Shown here piece by piece: positions 1-11,800 of a stretch of 64,000 bases of DNA. A model generated the notes under the pieces. The model ran no database searches. It worked only from the letters and a program-made list of their open reading frames with translations, and was not told the DNA's origin. The DNA is from Excoecaria cochinchinensis (lineage: Eukaryota > Streptophyta > Magnoliopsida > Malpighiales > Euphorbiaceae), in the NCBI GenBank assembly GCA_947683425.1, contig CANTUQ010000119.1, positions 2,665,001 through 2,729,000 on the forward strand, written 5' to 3'. The translations under genes were made by a program, and so were the position numbers. The first letter of the stretch is position 1, and every line of letters starts with the position of its first letter.

Positions 1-345
1 AAAATAGCAATGAAAAAAATGATTGCAAATTTGACGGTGAGTAATTGTCAGCAACCGAAATCCTTAGCAACGGAATGAGATTTCCGTTGCTAAATTTAGC
101 AATGAAAAACTTATTCCGTTGCTAAATTTAACCAATATTCTTTTTGGTGAATTGATCAACATTAGCAACTGAATTATATTCGGTTGCTATATTTACAAAC
201 AGTATAAATTTTCGTTGCTAAATTTAGCAACAGAACTTATCTTCCGTTGCTATTATCTTCCGTTGCTAAAAATAGCAACGGAGTTATATTTCCGTTGCTA
301 AATTTAGCAACGGAATTTCTCTTCCGTTGCTATTTTTAATATCAG
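1..345. repeat. CACTA left subterminal repeats
   Basis: About ten copies of TAGCAACGGAA and its reverse complement TTCCGTTGCTA, often as facing pairs separated by 10-20 bases. They match the array at 4129-5139 and mark the opposite subterminal region of the same element. Confidence 0.85.
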
Positions 346-2380
346 AAATTTTAAAATTTTAATCAAATTTTTTTACTTATAAATAAATATAATCCAAGAT
401 TGCAACCGAATAAATAAATGTCAATTTTACTTAAAAATAAATATAATTCAAAAATTCACAATAAAATTTACGAAAATTTTCTTTTTGATAATATAACAAA
501 GATAATATCAATAACTTATCATTTCATAAATAAATAAATGTCAATTACAATTGTACCAAAAATATACATCTATAAATATTCATTTACAAAGCGTACAAAG
601 TTATACAAAATTTGATAACAAAAATTACAAAAAAGACTCCAATTTCACTGTATGGCAACCTGTGCTTTCAGAGCATCTTTCTTAGACTTTGCCTACTGTA
701 TCTTGCTCTTATGCATCTAAATAGGAAAAAAAAGGAAGATATAAATAATCACATTCTATTCTGTTATTTAGAGAATTATATTCAAAGAATACTTAATAGA
801 AATTTTAAAACTTAGACAAAAAAAATGTGATTATATAGCAGGCCATTCATAAGAATATAGCTTCATACCCGATTATTAGAAACAAGATTGTCAACAACAC
901 TTTTCTGTTGGTTGAGTTGAGCTATCAAGGAAAAAGCATTATCCTGCAAGAATTAAATTATAAGATTCTAATTGCTCAATTGAATAAAAATTTGATAAAG
1001 GGGCTTAATTGTAAACTCTTAAAAGTTTAATATATAATGTAGTAGCAATAATAAAATTGGGACCACATAATAACTAGTATAAAATATTTAATTAGACATC
1101 CTATTAATAATATTATTAGATATAAAAGCGGACACGTTTTGATCTAGCTATTAGGACCTTAAAGGAATCAATTGCTGCACCTTCTGATTAGCTAAAAACA
1201 TAATAATAATTAAAAAAACAAAAAGGCCTTTTGAATGTTATCCTGACACTGAAAATTAACATATTAACGGTATATTATCTGACTTTCAAAATTGCAGATC
1301 AACATCTGAGTTATGATGGTTGCTAGCTAAAGTCTTTAGCATTTAAGTGAACATTTTAAATGGCCTTCAAGTTAGGCTGGGAATTAGGGCCACCAATTTC
1401 AGGTATAAACATCCCTCCATTCTCATTATCATCAACCCTATCACACTATTCTTCAATAAATCAAATTTCCATGTCAATAATAATGAATGATACTAATTTT
1501 ATAAGACAACAACCAACAACAGTAATAATAATCATCCAATGGAAAGAGACATTCAAATCCTTGTAGGTTTCCTGTTAATTAGTTCAATAACCAAGTTAAA
1601 TCAACAGAGGACTCCACCTCACAAAACAAAAATTATTTTACCTAATTGAAAGATATAAAATAATGCATATAAGAAATTAAAATTCAAGTACTTGTATGCA
1701 TTTGGTGAATCAGAAGCTCAATAACAATAAACCAACAGGACTACTACTCACATTACAAATGTTCACAAAAACCGAAATACACTTGAACGCCAAATTAACT
1801 TTTTAGGATCAATGGCAGCAATCACATCATCTGCAATGGAAGACAATAGAAAATTTGGATTAAAAACCATAGAAACAGAGGTAGCAGAAAATATTAACAA
1901 GGAAGAGCATTAAGCTTATTAGCTTCCATTTCTAGCTATAAAATAGGCACCATTCGATGTATAAAATAGATCATAAAACATGAAAGATATAAAAATATAA
2001 TTGAAAGGTGCCTGCAGGCTAAAACTTAGGAGCAAAAGATCTCCAAACTTATATACACAAACACTTTTAAGTAGATTAAAGAATATGCAAAGAAGTAATA
2101 AGATGAGCAACATTTGTTAGTATGATGAAGAAATTGGCATACCGAAGAAACAAGGTGCATAATTTAACTAATAAGAAATATATTAGTCAAAACTCAAATT
2201 GTCAAAACTTTAAACAGAGACCGTATGGCAGCAACTGTACAAAGACAACCAGCATACGATATTAAATGAAGGCAAAAGCCCAAAATTCAATGAACTCATA
2301 GCAACTACAAAACCATTTCATAGTTGAGGAATTTGATCATATTAACTAAAAAAGATTCCAGTAAAAGATACCATACTAAC
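346..2380. other. CACTA interior, no gene recognised
   Basis: AT-rich sequence with no convincing coding region. On the minus strand two short stretches look exon-like but are unassigned: near 1795-1835 (a TTGCAG acceptor followed by codons reading DDVIAAIDPKK) and near 1360-1440 (open frame ending GGPNSQPNLKAI). They may be further captured exons of the chimera described below. Confidence 0.5.
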
Positions 2381-2460
2381 CTTGTATCCATCAATTGTCC
2401 ACTCTACCATGTCGAAGGTAACTGTAATTTTCCCATTAGGATCCAAAGGATCATAACACT
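2381..2460 (-). pseudogene. Captured exon of a COBRA-like gene
   Basis: On the minus strand a TTTGCAG acceptor is followed by an 80-base exon and a G|GTTAGT donor. It encodes CYDPLDPNGKIT, then VTFDMVEWTIDGYK. The YDPLDPxGxIT and WTxDGY signatures belong to the COBRA family, GPI-anchored wall proteins involved in cellulose deposition. Only this exon is present; the signal peptide, Cys-rich part and GPI signal are missing, so it cannot make a functional COBRA protein. It lies inside the CACTA element in the same orientation as the two fragments upstream (3183-3422 and 3687-4085), so it could be spliced into a chimeric transcript. The family call is from recall of the motif, not from a search. 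Confidence 0.65.
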
Positions 2461-2903
2461 CTGCAAATCATTAGAAAATTGCATACTATTCAGTAATATT
2501 CAATTTGAAAAAACTCAAAAAAAAAAAAAGCAGCACCTGAAAAAGTGGAGCAAGAAATTAATATTATCAATATGAGTGAAAAAGAGTTGACAAATTTCAT
2601 CTTAATTAATTAGGAAATCATGGATTGAGAATGAATAAAATTAAAATGGTTGTTATAGTTAAATCTATAGACTAAGTATGATGTAGAAGAAAGGTCTGGT
2701 ATGATGCAGATCAAAGCAACTGAGTTAGATAATTGGGTACAAACAAAGATTGGTCATTGGGAATATCAAATTGATATATGTTGGATATGGTGTTATAATC
2801 TTGCTGAATTAAATTCCATTGGGATTAACTCAAAGAAGAAGATTCTTAATTGCAGAAGAGAGGAACAGAGTATCTAAATTTTGGATTATGCTAATTGTCT
2901 TAC

Positions 2904-2937
2904 CTTCATACTGCACAATCTGATGCCCCGTTTTTAG
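2904..2937 (-). other. Candidate captured micro-exon
   Basis: On the minus strand a CATATCAG acceptor precedes 34 bases and a GAAG|GTAAGA donor. One frame reads LKTGHQIVQYE. I do not recognise the parent gene. The splice sites and the position between two clearer captured exons are the only support. Confidence 0.25.
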
Positions 2938-3182
2938 CTGATATGATTATAAATCAAATGTGGGAATTTAATAACAACTAAAAATTATAAATCAAAGATA
3001 GAATGCCAAGAGATACCCAAAACTGAATCACAAAGGTGCACACTAATGGAGTAGCAAAACAAAAATGAAATAAACAATCACCAAATCTACATAGGAATTC
3101 AATATCCGCTAATATAATCTTCAAGCTATCATTTGCTTCCAAGCCAAAACAGAAATGAACTCAACGAAACAAGATATTATAC

Positions 3183-3422
3183 CTTTTTTCATTTGTCCCC
3201 TGTTCCTCACTCTCATCATCTTCCTCTTCCTCTCCCTCTTCTTCATCTGCTTGAATGGCGTCGTTATGGTTTTTTTCCTCATTTTGTTTCTCATTCTCTA
3301 TTATATCTTCTTTTTTCTGTTCTTCATTATTGTTCGCTAGGGCTTCAAGGTAACTGTCGATTTGGCTCCTAATAAACGCTTTCCGGTCAGATAAATCGAC
3401 GCCGAAATCTTGCTCCAATGGT
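3183..3422 (-). pseudogene. Captured exon resembling a DEK_C/SWIB-type N-terminus
   Basis: The minus strand has a TTTCTACAG acceptor at 3423-3425 and an AAAAAG|GTATAA donor after 3183. The exon starts LEQDFGVDLSDRKAFIRSQI and continues into a long acidic, low-complexity run rich in E, D, N and K. 'LEEDFGVDLSDRKAFIR' followed by an acidic linker is typical of plant SWIB/MDM2-domain proteins and related DEK_C-containing chromatin proteins. The SWIB domain itself is not seen nearby, so this is a fragment. The frame is open across the whole exon. Family assignment is from memory of the motif. Confidence 0.5.
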
Positions 3423-3686
3423 CTGTAGAAACCTTGGCATAATAGCCATTTCGTTAAGCCACTCTCAGTTTCAAAATAAAATTCTCAAAATTCACTGAAC
3501 GCATATTACTTAGTGCAAACTTAGTTCTTTAAACAAAAATGGACAAGATTCCCCAGTTCTTGCAATTTCAACGAACTAATTATTATCCAAAAACCACTAA
3601 AGTGAGTGCAAAACTTTAGTCCTTTTAAATCAGAATTAGTCAAAAGAAATGTTTAATTCGAAGTTTAAATTGAGAAATTAACTCAC

Positions 3687-4085
3687 ATCAGGGCTAACTT
3701 TGGACTGCTTCTGCGACAAATCAAGTTTCCCCTTCTCCAATGTAACTGCCCCGAAGGCACCATATTTCCCCTTCATTACCGGACCAAACTCACCCCTCGA
3801 ACTCGAACCCGAACCTAAATCCACCGGAGTAGCATCCGGCGCCAGAAAGCACCACTCTAGAGCCGCAACAGAGTCACCACCATCTATCAAAGACGGAGAC
3901 GAGCACTTAATAACCAAATTTTTCCTCAGCTTAGAAGCCGCTGGCAACTACTGCCACGGGCACAGCTGAGGGATCAGAGGAAGACTCGGTTTTAAAGGCA
4001 AGGTCTTGGAAGACTCGACGGCGGCGCGGCGAGGGCAAGCTAGGTGGCGATCTAGGCTGAAGGGGCGCCGTCGACGATGATACGT
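3687..4085 (-). pseudogene. Captured 5' exon resembling a RETICULATA-RELATED chloroplast protein
   Basis: Two overlapping minus-strand frames (a frameshift near 3940) read a Ser/Arg-rich stretch that looks like a transit peptide, then LEWCFLAPDATPVDLGS and YGAFGAVTLEKGKLDLSQKQ. The last string resembles the N-terminal part of plant RETICULATA-RELATED chloroplast envelope proteins. A GAT|GTGAGT donor follows SKVSPD, as at an exon end. The membrane-domain exons of that family are absent. It is a captured first exon with damage. It lies directly beside the right subterminal repeats, the usual place for the promoter-proximal end of a captured gene. Assignment is by recall only. Confidence 0.45.
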
Positions 4086-4128
4086 TTTCGTATGCAGATG
4101 AATGTGTTAACAAGAGAATTATTTTTGG

Positions 4129-5139
4129 AGCTAAATATTTAGCAACGGAATAAGAATCCGTTGCTATGGTTGCAAATCTGTTGTTATTACTTAACAATTT
4201 AGCAACGGATTTCTATTTTCGTTGCTAAATTAGCAATCGAATTCGGTTGTTATTTTTTAAAGCAAATATTTAAAACTTGATATATAGCAACCGAATATGA
4301 TTCCGTTGCTATATTTGCAACCGAAAAATATTTGGTTGCTATTTTTTAACAATTTAACAACGGAATTATATTTTCGTTGCTAAATTAGCAACCGAATTTA
4401 TATTCGGTTGTTATTTTTTAAAGCAAATATTTTAACACTTGCTATATAGTAACGGAAATATAATTCCGTTACTATATTTGCAACCGAAAAATATTCGGTT
4501 ACTATTTTTTAACAATTTAGCAACGGAATTATATTTTCGTTCCTAAATTAGCAACCGAATTTATATTCGGTTGCTATTGTTTAAAGCAAATATTTTAAGA
4601 CTTGCTATATAGCAACGAAAATATAATTCTGTTGCTATATTTGCAACCAAAAAATATTCTATTGCTATTTTTTAACCATTTAGTAATGGAATTGTATTTC
4701 CGTTGCTAAATTAGCAACTGAATTTATATTCGGTTGCTATTTTTTAAAGCAAATATTTAAGACTTGCTATATAGCAATCGAAATATATTTTCGTTGCTAT
4801 ATTTGCAATCGAAAAATATTCGGTTGGTATTCTTGAAGCCTTTAGCAATGGAATTATTTTCGATTGGTAATTTAGCAACGGAAAAGGTATTTTGTTGCTA
4901 TTTTTCATTCCAAAATTATCCCGCTTTTCTTTGGCGCCATCATTAGCAACCGAAAAAAGGTTCCGTCGCTAATTTTCGTTGCTAAAAGTTCCCTCCACTT
5001 TTAGCGACCAAAAATCACTAAATATTTTTTCGTTGTTAAATATACAAAACTTAACCAATTTTAGCAACGGAAATTATTTTCCGTTGCTATTTAGCAACAG
5101 AATTTATTCCATTGCTATTTTTTCGTTGCTATTTCTAAA
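4129..5139. repeat. CACTA right subterminal repeats
   Basis: About 1 kb of repeats of the form TTAGCAACGGAA...TTCCGTTGCTAA and the variant GCAACCGAA...TTCGGTTGC, with a higher-order unit of roughly 150 bases between 4200 and 4800. Such arrays are transposase binding regions in CACTA elements. Confidence 0.9.
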
Positions 5140-5152
5140 TTTTCTTGTAGTG
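5140..5152. repeat. CACTA terminal inverted repeat (right)
   Basis: TTTTCTTGTAGTG, reverse complement CACTACAAGAAAA. This is the diagnostic En/Spm superfamily terminus and fixes the element's right boundary. Confidence 0.93.
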
Positions 5153-6052
5153 ATGTATATTTTGAGAGGTTTGTTAGAGTGTGCATGCTCATAGGGAAGT
5201 AGTGTGTATGTTGTGGGGTTAGTCTTGTGTGTGCTATAGGGTTTTGTTGTAAGGTGTGAATTATCATGAAACCCACCAATCACAAGGTGACATGTGGGAA
5301 GGGGAATTTAGGATGGGATATATATAGTGAGGAGAGAGAAAGAGAGAGAAGAATTTTGTTCTTGCTCTCCCGTTCTCCCTTCCTCCTCCCTCCCTTGCTC
5401 CTTTCTTCCTCTTCCTCTTGCTACACTTTGGCTCATTTCTCTTGGCTGATTTGTTGGTGGATCTTGGTAATTCTAAACAGTTTAGTGGTAAGTTTGTTGA
5501 GTTCTTTCTTCTTTCTTCTTTCTTCTTTTTCTTCTTGTCCTTGATTTTCTTAGAGTGTGTTTAATTTAAGGTTTGTTGTGTTGTGTGTGTTTGGGTGTTT
5601 TGATTAGTTGAGCCTCCTCTTAACCCCAAAGGAAAAGAGAAGGCAAGTAGGAGTGGTGCTCATTAAATAGGAGCAAAGGAATTGCAGGTTTGGGAAATTA
5701 TGTGCATTTTGATGATTTTGTTCTTTGTTATTTTTTTTTGGAAATTGTATGGTCATTGAAGTCTATAATGGTTTATCTGTTATGAGTTTTGAGTATGTTG
5801 AGTTAAGAACTTAGATTGTGATTTTTTTTTTTTTGGATTATATATGCATTTGGTTATGTTTTGGATTATAAATTGTTGAATTTTAGGTTTGAATGACTTG
5901 ATCATGGTTATTGCATGATTTCTTTAGGTTATGAGCTTAAAAGGTGGGTTTTAAGTTGGTTTTAATAAGTTGAATGTTTAATTTCTGGGTATGTTGAGTT
6001 TGGCTTTGAGTTGGAATGAATTTCTGGGAATTTTCTGGGTTTGGGTCGATCC

Positions 6053-6350
6053 ACACGACGGTATGGTATTGCATACCACCGTGTGAATCGTGTGTTTTCC
6101 TTCAGTATCACTTGTTCGTGATTTTACACGGCGGTAAAAACTCTTCATACTGCCGTGTAAAGTCATTCTGCCTTGATTGAATTATGGGCTGTGCATTTTA
6201 CACAAGAATATGGAATCCTCCATACCGCCATGTAAAAGCATTCTGCTTGTTGTGTTGGGCATGTTACACGGCGGTATAGTTTTACCTTACCACCGTGTAG
6301 GATGTCTTACACAGCGGTAAGTGTATATCATACCGCCGGGTAAAACATCT
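6053..6350 (+). repeat. Hairpin array in 5' LTR of A (five units)
   Basis: Five imperfect hairpins with arms like TTACACGGCGGTA and TACCGCCGTGTAA. Unit starts are 6053, 6126, 6200, 6266 and 6309, giving spacings of 73, 74, 66 and 43. The 3' LTR copy has the same layout. Confidence 0.85.
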
Positions 6351-7107
6351 CTGCCCTATTAATTTTGAAGTTTTTAATTTTCGTCTTTTTAATTCCTTTT
6401 TCATTTATTATTGGTTTTAATCTTATTTGGTGTTATTTCAATTAGCTACTAATGTTAAATTGTATTTTCTTTTGCCTTATCAAATTATATTGGATGTTGT
6501 GTTTGAATACGGAATGTGTTATGCATATCTAAGTTCATGGTTCTCCTTTATAAACAATATGTTATGCTTGTATGTGATTTGTATTAAGCATGACCTGCGA
6601 GAGTCAGTTTAGTGGATAGTTAGGCATGCCTAATAGAGTTCTTTAGCTACAGCCCTCTGTTCCGTTTGGACCCTGATCAGGTCCCCCGTTTGGTTCCTCG
6701 TGAACCTCAATGTGTTTGGATCTTGTTTAAGATCCCCTTTGTAAAATGTTTTTGAATGAGAAATTGTGATGTTGCTTTTCAATTCGTACCGATAAGGTAC
6801 CGCCACGCGTTCAGTTCGATTCGTACCCGTAAGGTACCGCCATGTGTTTACTCGTTATCCACTATTGTGAGTAAGCAGGTGTATTATTTGATTGTGATAT
6901 GTCTATAAGAATGTGAATCCGATCAACTATGACTATAAGTATGTGAATTAATATGTATACGAATGTGAATATGGACTTTTGAATGCTATATATGTGACCC
7001 GGCTTTGCGTATGTCTTATATGATTATCAGCATATGCCATTATGTATGTATTTTTCCTTGACGACCATTATGAATGGCCATCCATTTTACTGTTGTTTGT
7101 TTCCCCA

Positions 7108-7144
7108 CTAAGCGTTATCGCTTAGCACGGGTGTTTCATCCGTG
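7108..7144 (+). promoter_or_regulatory. Double-hairpin module in LTR of A
   Basis: CTAAGCG-TTAT-CGCTTAG (perfect 7-bp stem) is directly followed by CACGG...CCGTG, then CAG. The module recurs at the matching place in the LTRs of B, C, D and J with different stem bases. Its function is unknown; it lies about 400 bases before the LTR end. Confidence 0.7.
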
Positions 7145-7528
7145 CAGATGCGGATGATTTTTAGCTTTTGGCAGAGTCACCGCAAGTCAAGCCAACACAG
7201 TGGAATTTGATGTTAGGACTTAGCATTTTTTTTTTTTAAATTCTTTTTGTAATAGTAAACTCTCATTATATTTATTCTTTTGTTCCGCTTCCGCATTGTA
7301 ATTTTGAAGGATGTAATTATTTTATAATATCAATTATCGATCAGAACATTATTGTAATGAATTTTAATATATTAATGAATGATCATTCTGATATTTCCAA
7401 AGTTTTAATTTTCGCTGTATTTCTGTATGTTATTATATCATTTTGTTTGGTGATACCCCGACTTGTACGGCTTCTCACTCCCTTGTAGATGGGTTTGCCT
7501 ATGTATGGGTAGGGGATGTTACAAGTTT

Positions 7529-7541
7529 TGGTATCAGAGCC
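7529..7541 (+). other. Primer binding site of A
   Basis: TGGTATCAGAGCC, complementary to the 3' end of initiator tRNA-Met, begins six bases after the LTR end. This is the minus-strand DNA synthesis primer site usual for plant chromoviruses. Confidence 0.9.
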
Positions 7542-7630
7542 CCAGTTTAGGCGTGTTCTGGGTGTTATTGTGCATAGATATATGTTTAGGACTGTATTGG
7601 CTGATGCTGTTATCTTTTTGTTTGTCTTAG

Positions 7631-8835
7631 ATGTCTTCTGATTCGGTGTGTGGATCGCTTGAGGGGTCCGCTGAGAGTGTGAATCCTCAAGTGGTAGATC
7701 CTTCATTGTCTGTTTCGGCTCAAACACCTAGGGTTCAGCCTGAGGCCGCAGCCATGCCCTTTGAGGCCATGTTAAAGATTTCTTAGGACATGGCTCGAGT
7801 CTTGGAAAGGGTGACCGCTCCGAAGGCCCCTATTGAGAGTATGAGAGAGCTGGGGCAGAAGACTTTTATGGGACCAATTTGGATGAATCAGAATATACTG
7901 AGAAGTGGTTAGAAAAGGTAGAGCGAGTACTTAAGGAGATTCGGTGTCCTGCTGAGAGGCAAGTGAATGTGTTGTAGCTCTTCTTTAGGGGTCTGCCTAT
8001 GACTTATGGAAATTGGTTCGTAGGCATCCCCAGTTGCCTGACCCGGTCACATGGGAGTTCTTCAAGAGGGAGTTTACACGTAAGTATGTGACTCAGACCT
8101 ATAAGGATGCTAAGTGGGCACAGTTCTTAAGTCTAAAGCAGAGGGCTATGTCAGTTTTTGAATTTGAGAAAGAGTTCAACCGTCTTGCCAAGTATGCTCC
8201 TGAAGGTATTCTGACTGAACAATTTTAGTGTCGGCATTTTGAGGCCGGTTTGAATGAGTTGCTGAGGGCAATGTTAATTTCTTTGATGAGTATTTCGGGT
8301 ATTGGGTATTACCAAATTGTTCAAGTAGCAGTGCGAATAGAGAGATCAAAGTCCGTTCTAAGGGAGAGAGCTCAGAGGAGGAATCCCCCTCGTAGAGGAT
8401 CATCATCGTCCTCAGGTAAGAGGTCTAGGAACCCGCAGGATGAGTCTTCTTTAGGTCCGGCTTCGAGAAGTAAGAGGCAGGGCTCTACTATGAGTTTGAG
8501 TTCTAGTAGAGGTGGTTCGAGTAATAGGACTGAGTTATTGCCCGAGTGTTCTCACTACAGCAGGCGCCATCGGGGTGAGTGTAGGTGGCTCACGGGTGGC
8601 TATTTTCGATGTAGCAGCACTGATCACTTTCTAGCTAGCTGTCCTAAGTTGGATGAGGCTTCTAGTGATCAGCATGAGGCTAGTAGAGTTGGATCTAATG
8701 CACCACAAGCCAGTCGTGGTAGTGGCCGAGGTAGAGGTAGAGGTGGTCGGCCTAGAGAGGGAGCTCCATCAGAGTCGATCGATCGTCCTCTTACGGTTCC
8801 AGCTAGAGCATATACTATGAGAGCTCGAGATGAGT
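7631..8835 (+). pseudogene. gag: gag of gypsy A (broken)
   Basis: Gag forms the virus-like particle and binds element RNA. The start ATG at 7631 follows the leader and matches the gag start of B at 44748. The capsid part is recognisable (the segment at 8013-8228 contains TWEFFKREFTRKYVTQTYKD and a YEKEFNRL-like region). An Arg/Ser-rich linker follows, then two zinc-knuckle remnants: CSHYSRRHRGEC and a second in which the first Cys is now Tyr (YFRCSSTDHFLASC). An RG-rich tail leads to the protease. Stops occur at about 7784, 7976 and 8226, and there is at least one small indel near 7980-8010, so no full Gag can be made. Confidence 0.85.
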
Positions 8836-11800
8836 GGGATACTCCTGATGTGATTGCCGGTAAGTGTCCACTCCTTGACACTGAGTTATATGTTCTAATT
8901 GACCCTAGGTCCACACACTCATATTTGTGCACGGATAAGTTATTTGATAAGTTGCATGTAGTTGATCAACTAGACTATAAGGTTTGTGTGACCAGTCCTT
9001 TAGGGCATAGTGTCAATGTGAGTAGAGTGTATAGGAATTGTCCTCTTTTGTTCACGGGATTGAGTTTTCTGCGGATTTAATTGAGTTGCCGTTTTAAGAG
9101 TTTGAACTGATTTTGGTTATGGATTGGCTTAGTAAGCATTGGGCAGTGGTTGATTATCACAGGAAAATGGTTGTGTTGCGAGATAGGGATCAGTCTCTAG
9201 TGATTGTTAAAGGTTTGGGTTCAGGTACCTTGAGTAATGTGATTTCTGCTATGGAAGCCAAGAGGTTCTTGAGGAAAGGCTGTGAAGCATTTCTAGCAGT
9301 GGTGTTGGATTCTAAGCGTGATCAGGTTAGGATTGAGGATATGCCAATTGTTAGGGAGTTTGGTGATGTGTTTCCAAGTGAGTTGCCTGGTTTGCCTCCT
9401 GAGAGAGAAGTTGAGTTGTCCATAGAGATAGTGCCGGGTACTACTCCCATTTCAAAATATCAAATGGCTCCTGTGGAGTTGAGAGAGCTCAAAACTTAGC
9501 TACAAGAGTTATTGGATAAGGGATTTATTAGACCCAGCATATCTCCATGGGGGGCTCCAGTGTTGTTCATCAAAAAGAAGGATGGTTCTTTGAGGATGTG
9601 TATCCACTATAGGCAAATTAATAAGGTCACGGTGAAGAATAAGTATCCTTTGCCTAGAGTCGAGGATTTGTTTGATCAGCTCAGAGGTGCGGGTGTTTTC
9701 TCCAATATTGATCTTCAGTTGGGTTATTATCAGCTTTGATTTCAGGATGCGAATGTGGTTAAGACTACATTTCGGATGCTATATGGCCACTATGAGTTCC
9801 TTATGATGCCGTTTGGTTTGACCAATGCACCTGCGGCTTTTATAGATTTGATGAACCGAGTATTTAGGCTATATCTTGACCGATTTATGGTAGTGTTTAT
9901 TGATGATATCTTGGTTTACTCGAGGGACGAGAGTGAGCATGAGGAGCAACTTCGGTTAGTGCTGCAAGTTTTAAAGGAGCATCGTTTGTTTGTGAAGCTT
10001 AGCAAGTGTGATTTCTGGCTTCGGGAGGTGTCTTTCTTGGGTCATATTGTATCAGCTAAGGGTATTCAAGTTGATTCAGCTAAGAATGAGGCAATTGTTA
10101 ATTGGAAAGCGCTTAGGAATGTTCCGAAAGTGAGAAGTTTCCTCGGTTTAGCAGGGTACTACTATCAGTTTGTGAAGGATTTTCGGTTATTGCTACTCCT
10201 ATGACGAGATTATTGAGGAAAGGAGTTAGATTTGAATGGTCGGATAAGTGTCAGACTTGCTTCCAAAAGTTGAAGAGATTGTTAGTTGAAGCTCCTGTAC
10301 TTACTCAACCCGTCTCGGGTAAGGAGTTTGTAATATACAGTGATGCTTCTGGTGTTGGGCTCGGATGTGTGTTGATGCAAGAGGGAAAAGTGGTGGCTTA
10401 TACTTCTCATCAGTTGAATCCTCATGAGAGGAACTATCCGACGCATGATTTAAAGTTGGCGGCTGTGATCTTTGCATTGAAGATTTGGCGGCATTATCTA
10501 TATGGGGAGAAATGTAGGAGTTTTACAGATCATGAGAGTTTAAAGTACCTCCTCACACAGAAGAAATTGAATACGAGACAGCGCCGATGGTTGGAATTAT
10601 TCAAGGATTACGACTATATTGTGGATTATCATCCGGGCAAGGCTAATGTGGTTGCGGATGCTCTGAGTAGGAAGTCAGTTTTGGCTTTATTTTTGCAACG
10701 GTTCAGGTGGAGAATTGATTCGGATGGGGCTTTGGTTGCCCAATTGAGAGTGAAACCGACCTTAAGACAATCGATTGTGGATGCTTAGAAGAATGATTCG
10801 AGATTACATTTGGTTTTACAAGAGGTTCGATCGGGTAAGCAGTCCGAGTTTTCTATTTTGGACGGGGTTCTTATGTATAGAAATTGTTTGTTTGTGCCCG
10901 AGAATGATGAGTTAAGAAGAAAGCTTTTGAGTGAGGCACACACTACGATTTTTACTATGCATCCCAGTAGTGAGAAGATGTATAGGGATATGAAGCAATT
11001 CTACTGGTGGCCCAGGATGAAGAGAGATATCATGGAATTCGTGGCAAAGTGCTTGACTTGTCAGCAGGTAAAAGCTGAGCATCAAGTCCCTTCGGGATTG
11101 CTCACTTCTTTGTCTGTCCCTCAGTGGAAGTTGGATGACATTGCCATGGATTTCGTGTCCGGTTTGCCATTGACTCAGAGGAAGCATGAATCGGTTGGGT
11201 GATTGTAGATTGGCTTATGAAGTCAGCGCATTTTCTGCCGGTTAGAGTGGATTTTTCGACGGATAAGTTGGCCAGTATTTATGTGAATAAGGTGGTCAGA
11301 CTCCATGGAGTGCCATTGTCTATGGTGTCGGATCGGGATCCAAGGTTCACATCTAAGTTTTGGAAGGAATTGCAAAGGGCTTTGGGTACTCGGTTGAATT
11401 TCAATACGGCATTCTATCCCCAGACAGATGGGCAGTCAGAGCGGGTTATTCAGATTTTGGAGGATATATTGCGGGCTTGTGCTTTGGACTTTTCTGGCAG
11501 TTGGGACAAGTATGTGCACCTTATGGAGTTTGCCTACAATAACAGCTACCAGTCGAGCATCGGGATGTCACCGTATGAAGCTTTGTATGGACGGCCGTGT
11601 AGGACTCCGATTTGTTGGACAGAGTTGACCGAGCAGTCTTTTGTTGGGCTAAAGATGATCAGGGATGCAGAGGAGAAGATCAGAGTTGTGCAGCGGAATC
11701 TGAAAATGGCTAAGGATAGGCAGAAGTCTTATGCCAATTTGAAGAGAAATGATATTCGGTTTGAGGTCGGGGACAAAGTATTCCTTAAGGTGTCGCCTTG

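Larger units (their letters stand above)
1..5152. mobile_element. Non-autonomous CACTA (En/Spm-type) transposon, left end outside window
   Basis: The right end reads TTTTCTTGTAGTG at 5140-5152, the reverse complement of the classic CACTACAAGAAAA terminus. Both flanks of the element (1-345 and 4129-5139) are dense in TAGCAACGGAA-like motifs in both orientations, as expected of CACTA subterminal repeats bound by the transposase. No transposase reading frame is present; the interior holds host-gene fragments on the minus strand. It is inserted in the 5' LTR of gypsy A: the 'ATG' at 5153-5155 matches the uninterrupted position at 12322-12324 in A's 3' LTR, and is one copy of the expected 3-bp target duplication. 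The left terminus and second ATG copy should lie just left of the window. Confidence 0.9.
5153..7523 (+). repeat. 5' LTR of gypsy A (lacks its first ~93 bases)
   Basis: It matches the 3' LTR from 12322 onward and ends GGGGATGTTACA at 7523. It holds a TATA-like GATATATATAG near 5317, a pyrimidine/purine tract near 5330-5420, the hairpin array at 6053-6350, a GGCATGCC palindrome at 6620-6633, two GTACC/GGTAC mini-hairpins at 6786-6837 and the double hairpin at 7108-7144. It would supply promoter and polyadenylation signals. Confidence 0.9.

Noticed and set aside
3133..3372. Plus-strand frame across 3133-3372
   Set aside because: It is the antisense shadow of the acidic captured exon on the minus strand, which has splice sites and a recognisable motif.
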